Shown here piece by piece: positions 16,513-25,125 of a stretch of 64,000 bases of DNA; position 1 is the first letter of the stretch; each line of letters starts with the position of its first letter. The notes under the pieces were generated by a model. The model was not told the origin of the DNA, ran no database searches, and was given only the letters and a program-made list of their open reading frames with translations. A program made the position numbers and the translations under genes. Location of the stretch: contig JBBSHE010000015.1 of NCBI GenBank assembly GCA_038253325.1, positions 1 through 64,000 of the forward strand, written 5' to 3'. The stretch is from JBBSHE01 sp038253325 (lineage in GTDB: Bacteria > Actinomycetota > Actinomycetes > Propionibacteriales > Nocardioidaceae).

Positions 16513-18042
16513 ATGGTGGAAGCCTATCTGCGCCGCATCGGCTCCCTGATCCGCGACGCCCGCAAACACCGCGGCTGGACCCAGGCGCAGCTTGCCGAGG
16601 TCCTCGAGACCAGCCAGAGCGCAATCAACCGGATCGAGAAGGGCCACCAGAACCTCACCCTGGAGACGCTGGCCCGGATCGGCGAGGCGCTCGACTCCGA
16701 GATCGTCTCGCTCGGTGTGTCCGGTCCAATGCACCTGCGGGTCGGCGGGGGGACGACCTTGTCCGGGTCGATCGACGTCAAGACCAGCAAGAACGCCGGC
16801 GTCGCGCTGCTGTGCGCGTCGCTGCTCAACAACGGTCGGACGATCCTGCGGAAGGTGGCGAGGATCGAGGAGGTCAGCCGGATCCTCGAGGTGCTCGCCA
16901 GCATCGGCGTCAGGCACACCTGGCTCAACGCCGACAACGACCTAGAGCTGCACCCCCCGGTGCAGCTCGACCTCGCCAGCATCGACGAGACGGCGGCGCG
17001 CCGGACCCGCAGCATCATCATGTTCCTCGGACCGCTGCTACACCGCGAGCAGACGTTCAAGCTGCCGTACGCCGGCGGCTGCGACATCGGCACCCGGACC
17101 GTCGAGCCGCACCTGTCCGCCCTGCGCCCGTTCGGCCTCGAGGTGAAGGCGACCGACGGTCTCTACCACGCCCAGGTCGACCCCCTGGTCGTTCCCCAGC
17201 GGCCGATCGTGCTGACCGAACGCGGTGACACCGTGACCGAGAACGCGCTGCTGGCGGCGGCACGCCATCCGGGCGAGACGGTGATCCGCAACGCCAGCTC
17301 GAACTACATGGTGCAGGACCTGTGCTTCTTCCTCACCAAGCTCGGCGTCCGGATCGAGGGCATCGGTACGACGACCGTGACGGTGCACGGCGTCGACCAG
17401 ATCGACGTCGACGTGGACTACTCCCCCTCCGAGGATCCGATCGAGGCGATGAGCCTGCTAGCGGCGGCCATCGTGACGTCGTCTGCAATCACGATCCGGC
17501 GGGTGCCGATCGAGTTCCTGGAGATCGAGCTCGCCGTCTTGGAAGAGATGGGGTTCTCGTACCAGCGCTCGGCCGAGTACCTGGCCGGCAACGGCCGCAC
17601 GCGGCTGGTGGACGTGACGACGAAGCCGTCGGTGCTGCGATCTCCCCTGGACAAGATCCATCCGATGCCGTTCCCGGGACTCAACATCGACAACCTGCCG
17701 TTCTTCGCGGTGATCGCGGCCACTGCGGAGGGCCAGACCCTCATCCACGACTGGGTGTACGAGAACCGGGCGATCTATCTCACCGAGCTCACCAAGCTCG
17801 GGGCGTCGGTCACGCTGCTCGATCCGCATCGCGTGCTCGTCGAGGGACCGACCCACTGGTCCGCGACTGAGCTAGTGTGTCCGCCAGCGTTGCGACCCGC
17901 CGTCGTGATCTTGCTGGCCATGATGGCTGCCAAGGGGACGTCGGTCCTGCGCAACGTGTATGTCATCAACCGCGGATACGAAGATCTGGCCGAGCGTCTC
18001 AACAGCCTCGGCGCGCAGATCGAGACGTTCCGCGACATCTGA
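16513..18042 (+). CDS. Fusion of an XRE helix-turn-helix domain to a MurA-like enolpyruvyl transferase
   Basis: A 509-residue protein. Residues 1-65 form a Cro/C1-type HTH (LAEVLETSQSAINRIEKG). From about residue 73 to the end the sequence is an EPT/MurA-type UDP-GlcNAc enolpyruvyl transferase. Active-site residues of MurA are kept: Lys93 and Asn94 in KTSKNAG, Cys190 and Arg195 in YAGGCDIGTRTVEPH, Asp393 in LNIDNLPF. MurA adds enolpyruvate from PEP to UDP-N-acetylglucosamine in peptidoglycan synthesis. The fusion may be a ligand-sensing repressor, a regulated second MurA, or both. The ATG at 16513 is used; a GTG at 16507 is possible. Related HTH-MurA proteins are known in actinobacteria; their role, to my knowledge, is not established. 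Confidence 0.88.
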   Translation: MVEAYLRRIGSLIRDARKHRGWTQAQLAEVLETSQSAINRIEKGHQNLTLETLARIGEALDSEIVSLGVSGPMHLRVGGGTTLSGSIDVKTSKNAGVALLCASLLNNGRTILRKVARIEEVSRILEVLASIGVRHTWLNADNDLELHPPVQLDLASIDETAARRTRSIIMFLGPLLHREQTFKLPYAGGCDIGTRTVEPHLSALRPFGLEVKATDGLYHAQVDPLVVPQRPIVLTERGDTVTENALLAAARHPGETVIRNASSNYMVQDLCFFLTKLGVRIEGIGTTTVTVHGVDQIDVDVDYSPSEDPIEAMSLLAAAIVTSSAITIRRVPIEFLEIELAVLEEMGFSYQRSAEYLAGNGRTRLVDVTTKPSVLRSPLDKIHPMPFPGLNIDNLPFFAVIAATAEGQTLIHDWVYENRAIYLTELTKLGASVTLLDPHRVLVEGPTHWSATELVCPPALRPAVVILLAMMAAKGTSVLRNVYVINRGYEDLAERLNSLGAQIETFRDI

Positions 18043-18054
18043 GCGGAGTCGGGG

Positions 18055-18753
18055 ATGCGAAGCGGGATCATCGCGCTGATCGTGGTCGGCGTGCTGCTGG
18101 TCGCGGCGATCTCGTTCTACCTGAACTATCTGCGCGTAAAGCGGCTCAAGGAGTACGTCGCCGCGAACGGCTGGACGTACCTCCACCGCGTCGACCAGTA
18201 CGTCGACCGGTGGAACGGCAACCCGTTCGACGACGGCGACCACCGGCGGACCGACAACGGGCTGACGGGAACATACCGCGGAGTGACCTTCGTCGCCTTC
18301 GAGTACATGTACGACACGCATTCGACCGACTCCAAGGGCAACCGAACGACCACGACCCACCACTACAGCGTGATCGCGCTCGAGCTCGGGATCGGCTGCC
18401 CGGACGTGTCCGTCACCCCCGAAGGTGTGTTCTCGCCGCTTGCGGGAAGGGTGCTCGGCAGCGACATCGAGCTCGAGTCGGAGGACTTCAACCGCACGTT
18501 CACGGTCCTTTGCAAGGACCGCAAGTTCGCCTCCGACGTCCTGCATCCCCGAACCATGCAGGCACTTCTCCCCTACACCGACGTCGGCGTCGGCATCCGT
18601 GGAGGTGACGCCCTTGCCGTCAAACCCGGCAAGCTGGTGCCGGATGCGATCACGCGACGGCTCGACGCCTTGCTGGTGATCCTCGAGGGAGTTCCCGAGT
18701 TCGTCTGGAAGGATCTCGGCGGCAAGCCGGTCGGGCTCGTGCACGCGTCGTGA
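18055..18753 (+). CDS. Membrane-anchored protein of unknown function, upstream of broken lemA
   Basis: A 232-residue protein with one N-terminal transmembrane helix (IIALIVVGVLLVAAISFYL, about residues 5-23) and a soluble remainder facing one side of the membrane. The soluble part contains GVTFVAFEYMYDTHSTDSKG and reads like DUF3137-type proteins, which often accompany LemA; I am not certain of the family. It starts 12 nt after the HTH-MurA gene and its stop overlaps the GTG of the lemA remnant by 4 nt. The original unit was therefore probably a protein pair with LemA, now missing its partner. Confidence 0.72.
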   Translation: MRSGIIALIVVGVLLVAAISFYLNYLRVKRLKEYVAANGWTYLHRVDQYVDRWNGNPFDDGDHRRTDNGLTGTYRGVTFVAFEYMYDTHSTDSKGNRTTTTHHYSVIALELGIGCPDVSVTPEGVFSPLAGRVLGSDIELESEDFNRTFTVLCKDRKFASDVLHPRTMQALLPYTDVGVGIRGGDALAVKPGKLVPDAITRRLDALLVILEGVPEFVWKDLGGKPVGLVHAS

Positions 18754-19063
18754 TCGCGCTGAATGTCCTCCTCGGCGTCACCGCGGTCTTCGCCGTCGCG
18801 TACAACCGCTTCGTCTCCCAGCGCAACCTGTTGACCGAGACATGGCGCGACATCGACGTGGAACTCCAACGGCGTCGCGCGCGGGCGCCGAGAACGACCT
18901 GACCCGCGCGGTCCGAGGGCTGTTCGCCGTTGCCGAGCAGTATCCCGACCTGAAGGCATCGTCGAACTTCCTCCAGCTGCAGGTCGAGCTGGCCGATACC
19001 GAGGACCGGTTGGCGGCGGCCCGGCGCTTCTACAATCCGCCCACCTCACAGCCCCGGCGCTGA
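18750..19063 (+). pseudogene. lemA pseudogene with internal deletion and frameshift
   Basis: The GTG at 18750 overlaps the upstream stop. The first frame gives a membrane helix and FVSQRNLLTETWRDIDVELQ, the N-terminal part of LemA, then runs into a stop at about 18903. The conserved middle (roughly 40 residues after the QRR) is deleted, and the reading continues in another frame as NDLTRAVRGLFAVAEQYPDL and LADTEDRLAAARRFYN. The family C-terminus after RRFYN is also replaced by PPTSQPRR and a stop. Two lesions make loss of function very likely. Confidence 0.82.
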
Positions 19064-19142
19064 GGCATGATGCGACGGGCTTGCGCGACCTGCCAGTCAG
19101 GCGAACTGCCAGGGATCGCGGCGGCCGCCGCTCCCGCTGCCA

Positions 19143-19409
19143 TCAGGCGAAGAGCTCGTCGATGTAGCTACGTGCGCGCACCGACCCGGCGTGCGGCGGC
19201 GGCGCCTGCATGTCCGACGTGATCCGAGGCAGCGGCTCGGTTCTCGGCCCAGACGACAGATGCCACTCGGTCTCCTTCTCGATCAACGTGCCGAGCGTCG
19301 TCCGGTCGAGGTACACACCCGCGCAGCTGCCGCATTTCGCGATGGTCACACCGCCGCGCTGAACCGGTTGCATCTCACCGTTGCACTGCGGACAGGTCAT
19401 CGACTCCAT
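19143..19409 (-). CDS. TFIIB-type zinc-ribbon protein
   Basis: An 88-residue protein with one zinc ribbon at the N-terminus: MTCPQCNGEM and IAKCGSCAGVYLDRTTL supply the four Cys ligands and match the zf-TFIIB family of small bacterial proteins. The C-terminal half is polar and ends in ARSYIDELFA. The ATG at 19409 has TAGGGT 7 nt upstream. It diverges from the GDPD gene. Function of these proteins is not established; no DNA-binding role should be assumed from the family name. Confidence 0.82.
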   Translation of the reverse strand: MESMTCPQCNGEMQPVQRGGVTIAKCGSCAGVYLDRTTLGTLIEKETEWHLSSGPRTEPLPRITSDMQAPPPHAGSVRARSYIDELFA

Positions 19410-19517
19410 GGGATCCACCCTAGCGACGCGGTGTCGACCGCGCGGTTCGGTCCGGGGTCCGCCGCAGCATGGGAGGCCGTCGGTGTGACCCGACTCCAAC
19501 GGCCATACTTCCTGGCT

Positions 19518-20321
19518 ATGGCGACCCGGCGTACGGCAGCGGACTATCCGTTCTTCGACAATGGTGGCCGCCCCGTCGTGTTCGCCCACCGCGGGGGCTC
19601 TCAGACCGGGTTCAACATCGAGAACACGATGCAGGCGTTCCGAAACTGCGTTGAGCTGGGATGTACGCATCTCGAGTCGGACGTCCAGGCGACCGGTGAC
19701 GGACGGCTGGTGCTTTTCCACGACGCCACCCTGGACCGCATGGTGGGGCGGCCGGGTCGGATCTCCGAGCTCCCCTGGAGCGCAGTGTCCAGGCTCAAGG
19801 TACGGGGCGTCGAGCCGATTCCACTGTTGTCGGACCTGCTGGAAGAGTGGCCGGAGGTGAAGGTCAACGTCGATGCCAAGTCGAGGTCAACGATCGAGCC
19901 GTTGGCGAAGGTGATCCGCGACCAGCGGGCATGGGACCGAATCTGCGTTGCGTCGTTCTCTCCATTGCGGATGGCCCAGCTGCGGTCGGTCCTCGGTACA
20001 CAGGTCGCTTCGGGGCTCACGCCACTCGGCGTGGCGGTGATGAAGTTCGTCGGCGTCGGGCAGCTGCGTGAGTGGCTCCTCCGTCACAGCGGGCCTGTCT
20101 TGCAGGTGCCGTTGCGCCGCGGTCCGATACCAATCCTCTCCCGGGCCTTCATCGATGACGTCCATGCCAGCCGGCGCCACGTCCACGTCTGGACGATCGA
20201 CGACCCGACCGTCATGCACCGGCTGCTCGACCTCGGCGTCGACGGCATCATGACGGATCGGGTCGACACCGCCCGAGACGTCTTCGCCGATCGCGGTATC
20301 TGGCCGGAGCCGCCGCTGTGA
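19518..20321 (+). CDS. Glycerophosphodiester phosphodiesterase
   Basis: A 267-residue GDPD-family TIM barrel that hydrolyses glycerophosphodiesters to glycerol-3-phosphate and an alcohol. The conserved motif pieces are in order: VVFAHRGGSQ, then HLESDVQATGDGRLVLFHD with the metal-binding Glu and Asp and the second catalytic His. The end has the usual VHVWTIDDP and GIMTDR. No signal peptide is seen, so it is probably cytoplasmic. The ATG at 19518 begins just before the conserved region. The stop overlaps the next gene by 4 nt (GTGA), so it is co-translated with the transporter. Confidence 0.93.
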   Translation: MATRRTAADYPFFDNGGRPVVFAHRGGSQTGFNIENTMQAFRNCVELGCTHLESDVQATGDGRLVLFHDATLDRMVGRPGRISELPWSAVSRLKVRGVEPIPLLSDLLEEWPEVKVNVDAKSRSTIEPLAKVIRDQRAWDRICVASFSPLRMAQLRSVLGTQVASGLTPLGVAVMKFVGVGQLREWLLRHSGPVLQVPLRRGPIPILSRAFIDDVHASRRHVHVWTIDDPTVMHRLLDLGVDGIMTDRVDTARDVFADRGIWPEPPL

Positions 20322-21700
20322 CCCGTCCCGAACCGATCGCGGACCTGTCGGGCTCCGTCCGGCGCAGGGAACACCGCGCATGGTACTTCTACGACTGGGC
20401 CAACTCCGCGTACGTGACGACCACCGCGACGGTGCTCTTTGCCCCGTACCTGACGAGCGTCGCCGAGACGGCGTCGTGCGGGCGGGCGGGCACCACGGAA
20501 CATCCCTGCAAGCAGGACCTGCATATCGTCGGCCTGGTGCTCTCCCCCGGTTCGCTGGTGTTCTACATCGTCACCCTCGCGACCGTGGTCTCTGCGGTCG
20601 CGTTGCCGGTGGTCGGTGCCCTCGCGGACCGCTCGAGCTCGAAACGGACGCTGATGGCCCGGTTCGCGTGGTCTGGCAGCATCGCGGCCGGCTGCATGTT
20701 CCTGGTCGCCGGCTCCGACTGGCAACTCGGGGCGGTCCTGCTCTTGTTGGCGAACCTGTGTCTCGGCGCCAGCCTGGTCGTCTACGACTCGATCCTCTGT
20801 GACATCGCACTCCCGGACGAACGCGACCGCGTCTCGTCGCGCGGCTGGGCGCTCGGTTACCTGGGCGGCGGCCTGCTGCTCGCCGTCAATCTGGTCGTCG
20901 TCACCCTGCACGACACGTTCGGCCTTTCGAAAAGTACGTCTGTGCGGGTCTGCCTGCTCAGCGCCGCGATCTGGTGGGCGGCGTTCACGATCGTCCCGTA
21001 CCGCGGAATCCGTGACCGTCGACCTGTCGACGTGCTGGCCGAGCCGGGCGGACTGCTCCGACAGAGCTTCGGGCAGCTGTTCGCGACGCTGAGGGACCTG
21101 CGCCGCTACCCCGTGACGCTGATGTTCCTGCTCGCGTACCTGTTCTACAACGACGGGATCCAGACCGTCATCGTGAGCGCTTCGACGTACGGCGACAAAC
21201 AGCTGGGCTTCGGGACGTCGGTGCTGATCGCGACGATCCTGCTGGTGCAGTTCGTCGCGTTCGGCGGCGCGTTGCTCTTCGGCAGGATCGCGGGCGCGGT
21301 CGGGAGCAAGCAGTGCATCCTGGTCGGCCTGGTCGTGTGGATGGTGGTCGTCACGATCGCCTTCTTCCTGCCGGCAAAGCAGCTGCCGGCATTCCTCGCG
21401 ATGGCGGTCCTCATCGGCGTCGTTCTGGGCGGCACCCAGGCGCTGAGCCGGTCGTTCTACAGCCAGCTGATCCCGCGTGGGCGTGAGGCGGAGTACTTCA
21501 GCCTCTACCAGGCCTGCGAGCGTGGTACGAGCTGGCTCGGGACCCTGGTCTTCGGTGTCGTTCACCAACAGACGGACTCATACCGCCCGGCGATCTTCGC
21601 GCTGATCGCTTTCTTCGCCGTCGGCCTGGCGTTGCTGGCTCGCGTCGACGCCCGTCGCGGGATCGTCGAGGCCGGCAACCAGCTTCCGACCCTGGTTTGA
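20318..21700 (+). CDS. MFS transporter, UMF1 (Atg22-like) family
   Basis: A 460-residue integral membrane protein with about 12 transmembrane helices. The N-terminal REHRAWYFYDWANSAYVTT is the UMF1-family signature. Members resemble yeast Atg22, a vacuolar amino-acid exporter; bacterial substrates are not established. The GTG start at 20318 overlaps the GDPD stop, suggesting that the two act on a shared compound, for instance uptake or release of a product of phosphodiester breakdown, but this is inference. Confidence 0.88.
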   Translation: MTRPEPIADLSGSVRRREHRAWYFYDWANSAYVTTTATVLFAPYLTSVAETASCGRAGTTEHPCKQDLHIVGLVLSPGSLVFYIVTLATVVSAVALPVVGALADRSSSKRTLMARFAWSGSIAAGCMFLVAGSDWQLGAVLLLLANLCLGASLVVYDSILCDIALPDERDRVSSRGWALGYLGGGLLLAVNLVVVTLHDTFGLSKSTSVRVCLLSAAIWWAAFTIVPYRGIRDRRPVDVLAEPGGLLRQSFGQLFATLRDLRRYPVTLMFLLAYLFYNDGIQTVIVSASTYGDKQLGFGTSVLIATILLVQFVAFGGALLFGRIAGAVGSKQCILVGLVVWMVVVTIAFFLPAKQLPAFLAMAVLIGVVLGGTQALSRSFYSQLIPRGREAEYFSLYQACERGTSWLGTLVFGVVHQQTDSYRPAIFALIAFFAVGLALLARVDARRGIVEAGNQLPTLV

Positions 21701-21780
21701 ACCAGTCCGAGAAGCTGGTCGCCGCGAACCTGGTTTCAGTCGGCTCCTGTGCACGTCTCAGGTTGCTCTTAGCCGAACCG

Positions 21781-21806
21781 GGAATGATCGAACCATTGCC
21801 GACGTT
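21781..21806 (+). promoter_or_regulatory. SigR/SigH-type promoter of rbpA (GGAAT-N18-GTT)
   Basis: GGAAT at 21781-21785 and GTT at 21804-21806 are spaced by 18 nt, the consensus of thiol-oxidative-stress sigma factors of the SigR/SigH group. It lies 113 nt upstream of rbpA, a known SigR target in Streptomyces, and on the right strand. Confidence 0.65.
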
Positions 21807-21918
21807 TCGACGACGGGGCCCTGTGGAACGACCAACGTCGTTGTCGCGTCATAGGGCCGGGACAGCGACGTCCCACCCGCACGGGGCATCATCAACTACG
21901 ACAAACCGGGGAGTGCAG

Positions 21919-22311
21919 ATGGCAGAGCGAGCGACCTTGCGGGGTTCCCGCCTCGGAGGCACGAGTTTCGAAGACGAGAGCGGCATCGACTTCGCGCCGC
22001 GCCAGCACGTCACGTACGACTGCCCGCAGGGGCACCGGTTCGAGATCCCGATGGCTGACGACGCGGAGGTACCGTTCCGGTGGGAGTGCCCGCGCTGCGG
22101 AAGCCTCTCCCGTCAGGTCGACGGCGTTGAGCCACCTTCGGCGGACCACAAGGCTGTGCGCACCCACTGGGACATGCTTCTCGAACGCCGTTCGATCCCG
22201 GAACTCGAAGACATCCTGAGCGAGCGCCTCGAGCTGCTGCGCAGCGGCGAGATCGGACCCGCACATCTGCACCGGCGGCGCACGCGGAAGGCCACCAAGG
22301 CGTCTGCTTGA
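21919..22311 (+). CDS. rbpA: RNA polymerase-binding protein RbpA
   Basis: A 130-residue RbpA, an essential actinobacterial factor that binds RNA polymerase and the principal sigma factor and stabilises the open complex. The N-terminal tail MAERATLRGSRLGG and core domain (FAPRQHVTYDCPQGHRFEIP; WECPRCGSLSRQVDG) are typical, as is the sigma-interacting helix TRTHWDMLLERR-like segment (THWDMLLERRSIPELEDIL). Two Cys pairs (CPQGH and CPRCG) are present, so a zinc site is possible. The ATG at 21919 follows GGGGAG. A SigR-like promoter lies upstream. The gene is convergent with ppm1, the same pairing as Rv2050/Rv2051c in M. tuberculosis. Confidence 0.97.
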   Translation: MAERATLRGSRLGGTSFEDESGIDFAPRQHVTYDCPQGHRFEIPMADDAEVPFRWECPRCGSLSRQVDGVEPPSADHKAVRTHWDMLLERRSIPELEDILSERLELLRSGEIGPAHLHRRRTRKATKASA

Positions 22312-22324
22312 ACCCCCGGCCAGC

Positions 22325-22382
22325 GTCTCGGGCAGTCAGGGTCTCGGGCGGTCAGGGTCTCGGGCGGTCAGGGTCTCGGGCC
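22325..22382. repeat. 16-bp tandem repeats at the rbpA/ppm1 convergence
   Basis: The unit gtctcgggcggtcagg occurs three times in a row (22325-22340 with one mismatch, 22341-22356, 22357-22372) plus a 10-nt partial copy. The array fills the space between the convergent genes and runs over the ppm1 stop codon. Confidence 0.85.
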
Positions 22383-23114
22383 GAACACGCCCCGCACTTG
22401 CCGGGCGCGTTGCCGAACGCCCCAACGGGCGACCTTCGTGATCGCCTCCCGAACGATCGCCCCGCTCATCTTCGACTCTCCGAGCTCCCGCTCGACAAAC
22501 ACGATCGGAACCTCCGCGACCGGACAGCCGGCCACCAACACGCGCCACAGCATCTCGATCTGGAACGCATAGCCCTGCGACCTGATCGACCCGAGGTCGA
22601 TCGACCGCAAGACATCGGCGCGGTAGGCCCGGAAGCCAGCGGTCGCGTCCCGCTGGCGCATGCCGAGCGCCATCCGCACGTAGAGACTCCCGCCACGGGA
22701 CAGCAACCGGCGGCGCAGCGGCCAGTTCCGGGTACCACCACCCGGCATCCACCGGGTGCCGACGACGAGGCCGGCGTCCGCGGTCGCCGCCAAGATCGCC
22801 GGAAGCTGCTCCGGCTGGTGCGAACCGTCGGCATCCATCTCGACGATGACGTCGAACCCGTCGTCGAGGGCGCGGCTGAACCCCGCGCGGTACGCGGCAC
22901 CGAGACCGGCCTTCTCGTCTCGGTGCAACACCGAGACCTGAGGATTGGCTGCGGCGATCCGGTCGGCGATCGCGCCCGTTCCGTCCGGTGACCCGTCGTC
23001 GACCACCAGGACATGGACGGCCGGAACCGCTGCAATCAGCCGGCCCACGACCTCGGCGATGTTCTCGGCCTCGTTGTACGTCGGCATGACGACAACGGTC
23101 CTGGTGGCGCTCAC
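22368..23114 (-). CDS. ppm1: Polyprenol monophosphomannose synthase
   Basis: A 248-residue GT2 glycosyltransferase that transfers mannose from GDP-mannose to polyprenyl phosphate, the mannose donor for lipoglycans and protein O-mannosylation. Seen motifs: VVVMPTYNEAENI at the start, LVVDDGSPDGTG (nucleotide), VEMDADGSHQPEQLP (DXD metal site), GTRWMPGGGTRNWP and the SQGYAFQIEMLWR segment. The GTG at 23114 is chosen because it overlaps the lnt stop by 4 nt; an ATG at 23135 would overlap lnt by 25 nt. In mycobacteria lnt and ppm1 domains are fused or adjacent and physically cooperate, and here they are adjacent separate genes. Confidence 0.95.
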   Translation of the reverse strand: MSATRTVVVMPTYNEAENIAEVVGRLIAAVPAVHVLVVDDGSPDGTGAIADRIAAANPQVSVLHRDEKAGLGAAYRAGFSRALDDGFDVIVEMDADGSHQPEQLPAILAATADAGLVVGTRWMPGGGTRNWPLRRRLLSRGGSLYVRMALGMRQRDATAGFRAYRADVLRSIDLGSIRSQGYAFQIEMLWRVLVAGCPVAEVPIVFVERELGESKMSGAIVREAITKVARWGVRQRARQVRGVFGPRP

Positions 23115-24727
23115 CCCCGCGTCCGCCGGCTCCAAGCGCCCGTCATCGCCCCCAGCACGGCCGCCAGGCCGAGCAGGCTCAGGCCGAGATCGAGCCAGCC
23201 ACCGATCCTGGTCCCCAGCGTGACTCCGTCGATGAGGGCGATCTCGCGATCGGTGATCGCGCGACTACGGGGACGGGTCTTGTCGTACACCTGGCCGTCC
23301 GGCGAGATCATGCCGCTGATGCCGTCGGTCGACGCCACCACGACCCACTTTCCGCTCTCGACCGCACGGTAGCGGGAGATGGCGAACTGCTGTTCCAACT
23401 GGCCGGTGCCTGCGTACGTCGCATTGTTGGTCTGCACGACCAGGAACTGCGCGCCCCCGGTGAACACGTCGCGTACCAGCCCGTCGTAGGCGACCTCGAA
23501 GCAGATCACGTCACCAATCGTCGCCGGGCCGAGTCCGAGCAGGCCGGGCCGTCCGCCCTGCGCGAAGTCCTTCGGGATCTGGTCGAGGCGGGTGATGAAC
23601 CTGGTCAGCAGCGACCGGAAGGGGATGTACTCACCGAACGGCACCGGATGCCGTTTGACGTAGCGAGCACCGGGACCCGTTGCCGGTGACCAGACAACGC
23701 CCATGTTCTGCACGTGGTCGGCGTCCGGTCCGTCGACGACGGCGCCCACCAGGACGGGTACGCCGATGGCCCTGACCGCATCGTTGATCTGGGTGAAGGC
23801 GGCCGGGTCGGAGAACGGGTCGATGTCTGTCGAGTTCTCCGGCCAGATCACCAGGTCGGGCCGCGGCAGGGTTCCGTCGGCGACCTCCCTGGCCAGGGTC
23901 CGGGTCGCCGCCGCGTGGTTGTCCAGCACCGCCCGACGCTCGGCGAAGGCGTCGAGTCCCTGGCCCGGCACGTTGCCCTGGATCGTGGCGACCCGGACGT
24001 TACGCACGACCGACCCGGCCGGACCGGCCGGGAGCACGGCGACGCCGACGACGAGCGCCACCAGGGTGGCGGCCAGCCCGATCCGCCTCGCCCGGGTCTG
24101 CCGCGTCACAAATGACAGCACCGACACGACGGCAGCAACCACGACGAACGACACCAGAGCTGTACCGCCGTACCGGCCGAGGACGATCAGTGACGTGTCG
24201 GTGAGTCCGAAAGCCAGCCGTCCCCATGGCAGGCCGCCGAACGGAACCGCTCCGCGTAGCGCCTCCCCGCCGACCCACAGCGCGGCGTACCACAGCGGCC
24301 TTCCCGCGAGACCCTGTACCTTCGCCCAGCCGTACCCCAGCAGGGCGTAGAAGGTCGCCTCGAGGACCCCCAGCGCGATCCACGCGTCGGGGCCGATGAC
24401 GGTGATCCAGCGCATCAACGGAAGCATGAACCCGAGGCCGAACGCGAAGCCCAGCAACGCTCCACGGCGTCCCGTGACTCCCTGGACCCCGGCCGCGAAG
24501 CCGAGGATGCCGACGAGCAGCAGTGGCCACCAGTCGTACGGCGGGAAACCGAGGGCGACTCCGACACCGAAGGCGGCGGCCGGGAGAACCATCCAGCGAG
24601 AGGTGTTGGCCTCGACGAGTCGATCACGAAGTGAGGGCGGCGGGGACGCCTCCGGCGGTTCGCCGGACCGCGGCGCGGCCAGCGTCGCCGTGCTCTCCGA
24701 GCCGCTGCCGGTCGACTGTCCCGCCAT
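23111..24727 (-). CDS. lnt: Apolipoprotein N-acyltransferase
   Basis: A 538-residue Lnt, a membrane enzyme that adds a third acyl chain to the N-terminal Cys of lipoproteins. Several N-terminal transmembrane helices (about residues 45-235) precede a nitrilase-like periplasmic domain. The catalytic triad is visible: Glu in DLVIWPENSTD, Lys in ARYVKRHPVPFGEYIP and Cys in GDVICFEVAYDG. A last helix lies near the C-terminus. The N-terminus has a Ser/Pro-rich cytoplasmic extension of about 40 residues. A TACCCT hexamer is 6 nt before the ATG. It forms an operon with ppm1. Confidence 0.96.
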   Translation of the reverse strand: MAGQSTGSGSESTATLAAPRSGEPPEASPPPSLRDRLVEANTSRWMVLPAAAFGVGVALGFPPYDWWPLLLVGILGFAAGVQGVTGRRGALLGFAFGLGFMLPLMRWITVIGPDAWIALGVLEATFYALLGYGWAKVQGLAGRPLWYAALWVGGEALRGAVPFGGLPWGRLAFGLTDTSLIVLGRYGGTALVSFVVVAAVVSVLSFVTRQTRARRIGLAATLVALVVGVAVLPAGPAGSVVRNVRVATIQGNVPGQGLDAFAERRAVLDNHAAATRTLAREVADGTLPRPDLVIWPENSTDIDPFSDPAAFTQINDAVRAIGVPVLVGAVVDGPDADHVQNMGVVWSPATGPGARYVKRHPVPFGEYIPFRSLLTRFITRLDQIPKDFAQGGRPGLLGLGPATIGDVICFEVAYDGLVRDVFTGGAQFLVVQTNNATYAGTGQLEQQFAISRYRAVESGKWVVVASTDGISGMISPDGQVYDKTRPRSRAITDREIALIDGVTLGTRIGGWLDLGLSLLGLAAVLGAMTGAWSRRTRG

Positions 24728-25125
24728 GCCGCGAGGGTACCTGCCCAGAACGCCGCAGACGGAAGGGACCCGGTTCCCTTCGGACCGAACGCGGGACGGC
24801 AGGAGGCCGTCCGCGCCGTTCGTTGTCTACTGGGATCCGGGTCCTTGTCCGGGTCTCACCCTTGGCGTTCGAGAGGCTGCGGTCGGCTTCCGGCACTACT
24901 GGGCCTGGCGTCGTCACCCAGATGCCGAACTCCGTTGGCAACCCCTCTCGCGTCATGGTCTCCTGGCGGGACACGACAGATTCCCAGCGGCCCGTCGAGC
25001 CTGTCAAGCACGACCTGACCTGCAGTGACGCGACGAAATCGCAGGTCAACGCGGCGGCAGGTTCAACCGTTATTTTTCCCTTGTTCACGGGCGTTCGGCG
25101 TGTTCGAAGCGACACGCCGGATAGG
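24728..25125. other. 398-nt intergenic stretch without a recognisable gene
   Basis: Neither strand shows a gene with a recognisable domain. It contains a hairpin with 7-bp arms GAAGGGA (24762-24768) and TCCCTTC (24775-24781) and, near 25060-25085, an AT-richer segment (gttatttttcccttg) that could help terminate the kal-side operon read on the minus strand. Confidence 0.4.
24734..24739 (-). promoter_or_regulatory. -10 hexamer TACCCT of lnt-ppm1
   Basis: TACCCT ends 6 nt before the lnt ATG at 24727, implying a leaderless transcript. Confidence 0.5.
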
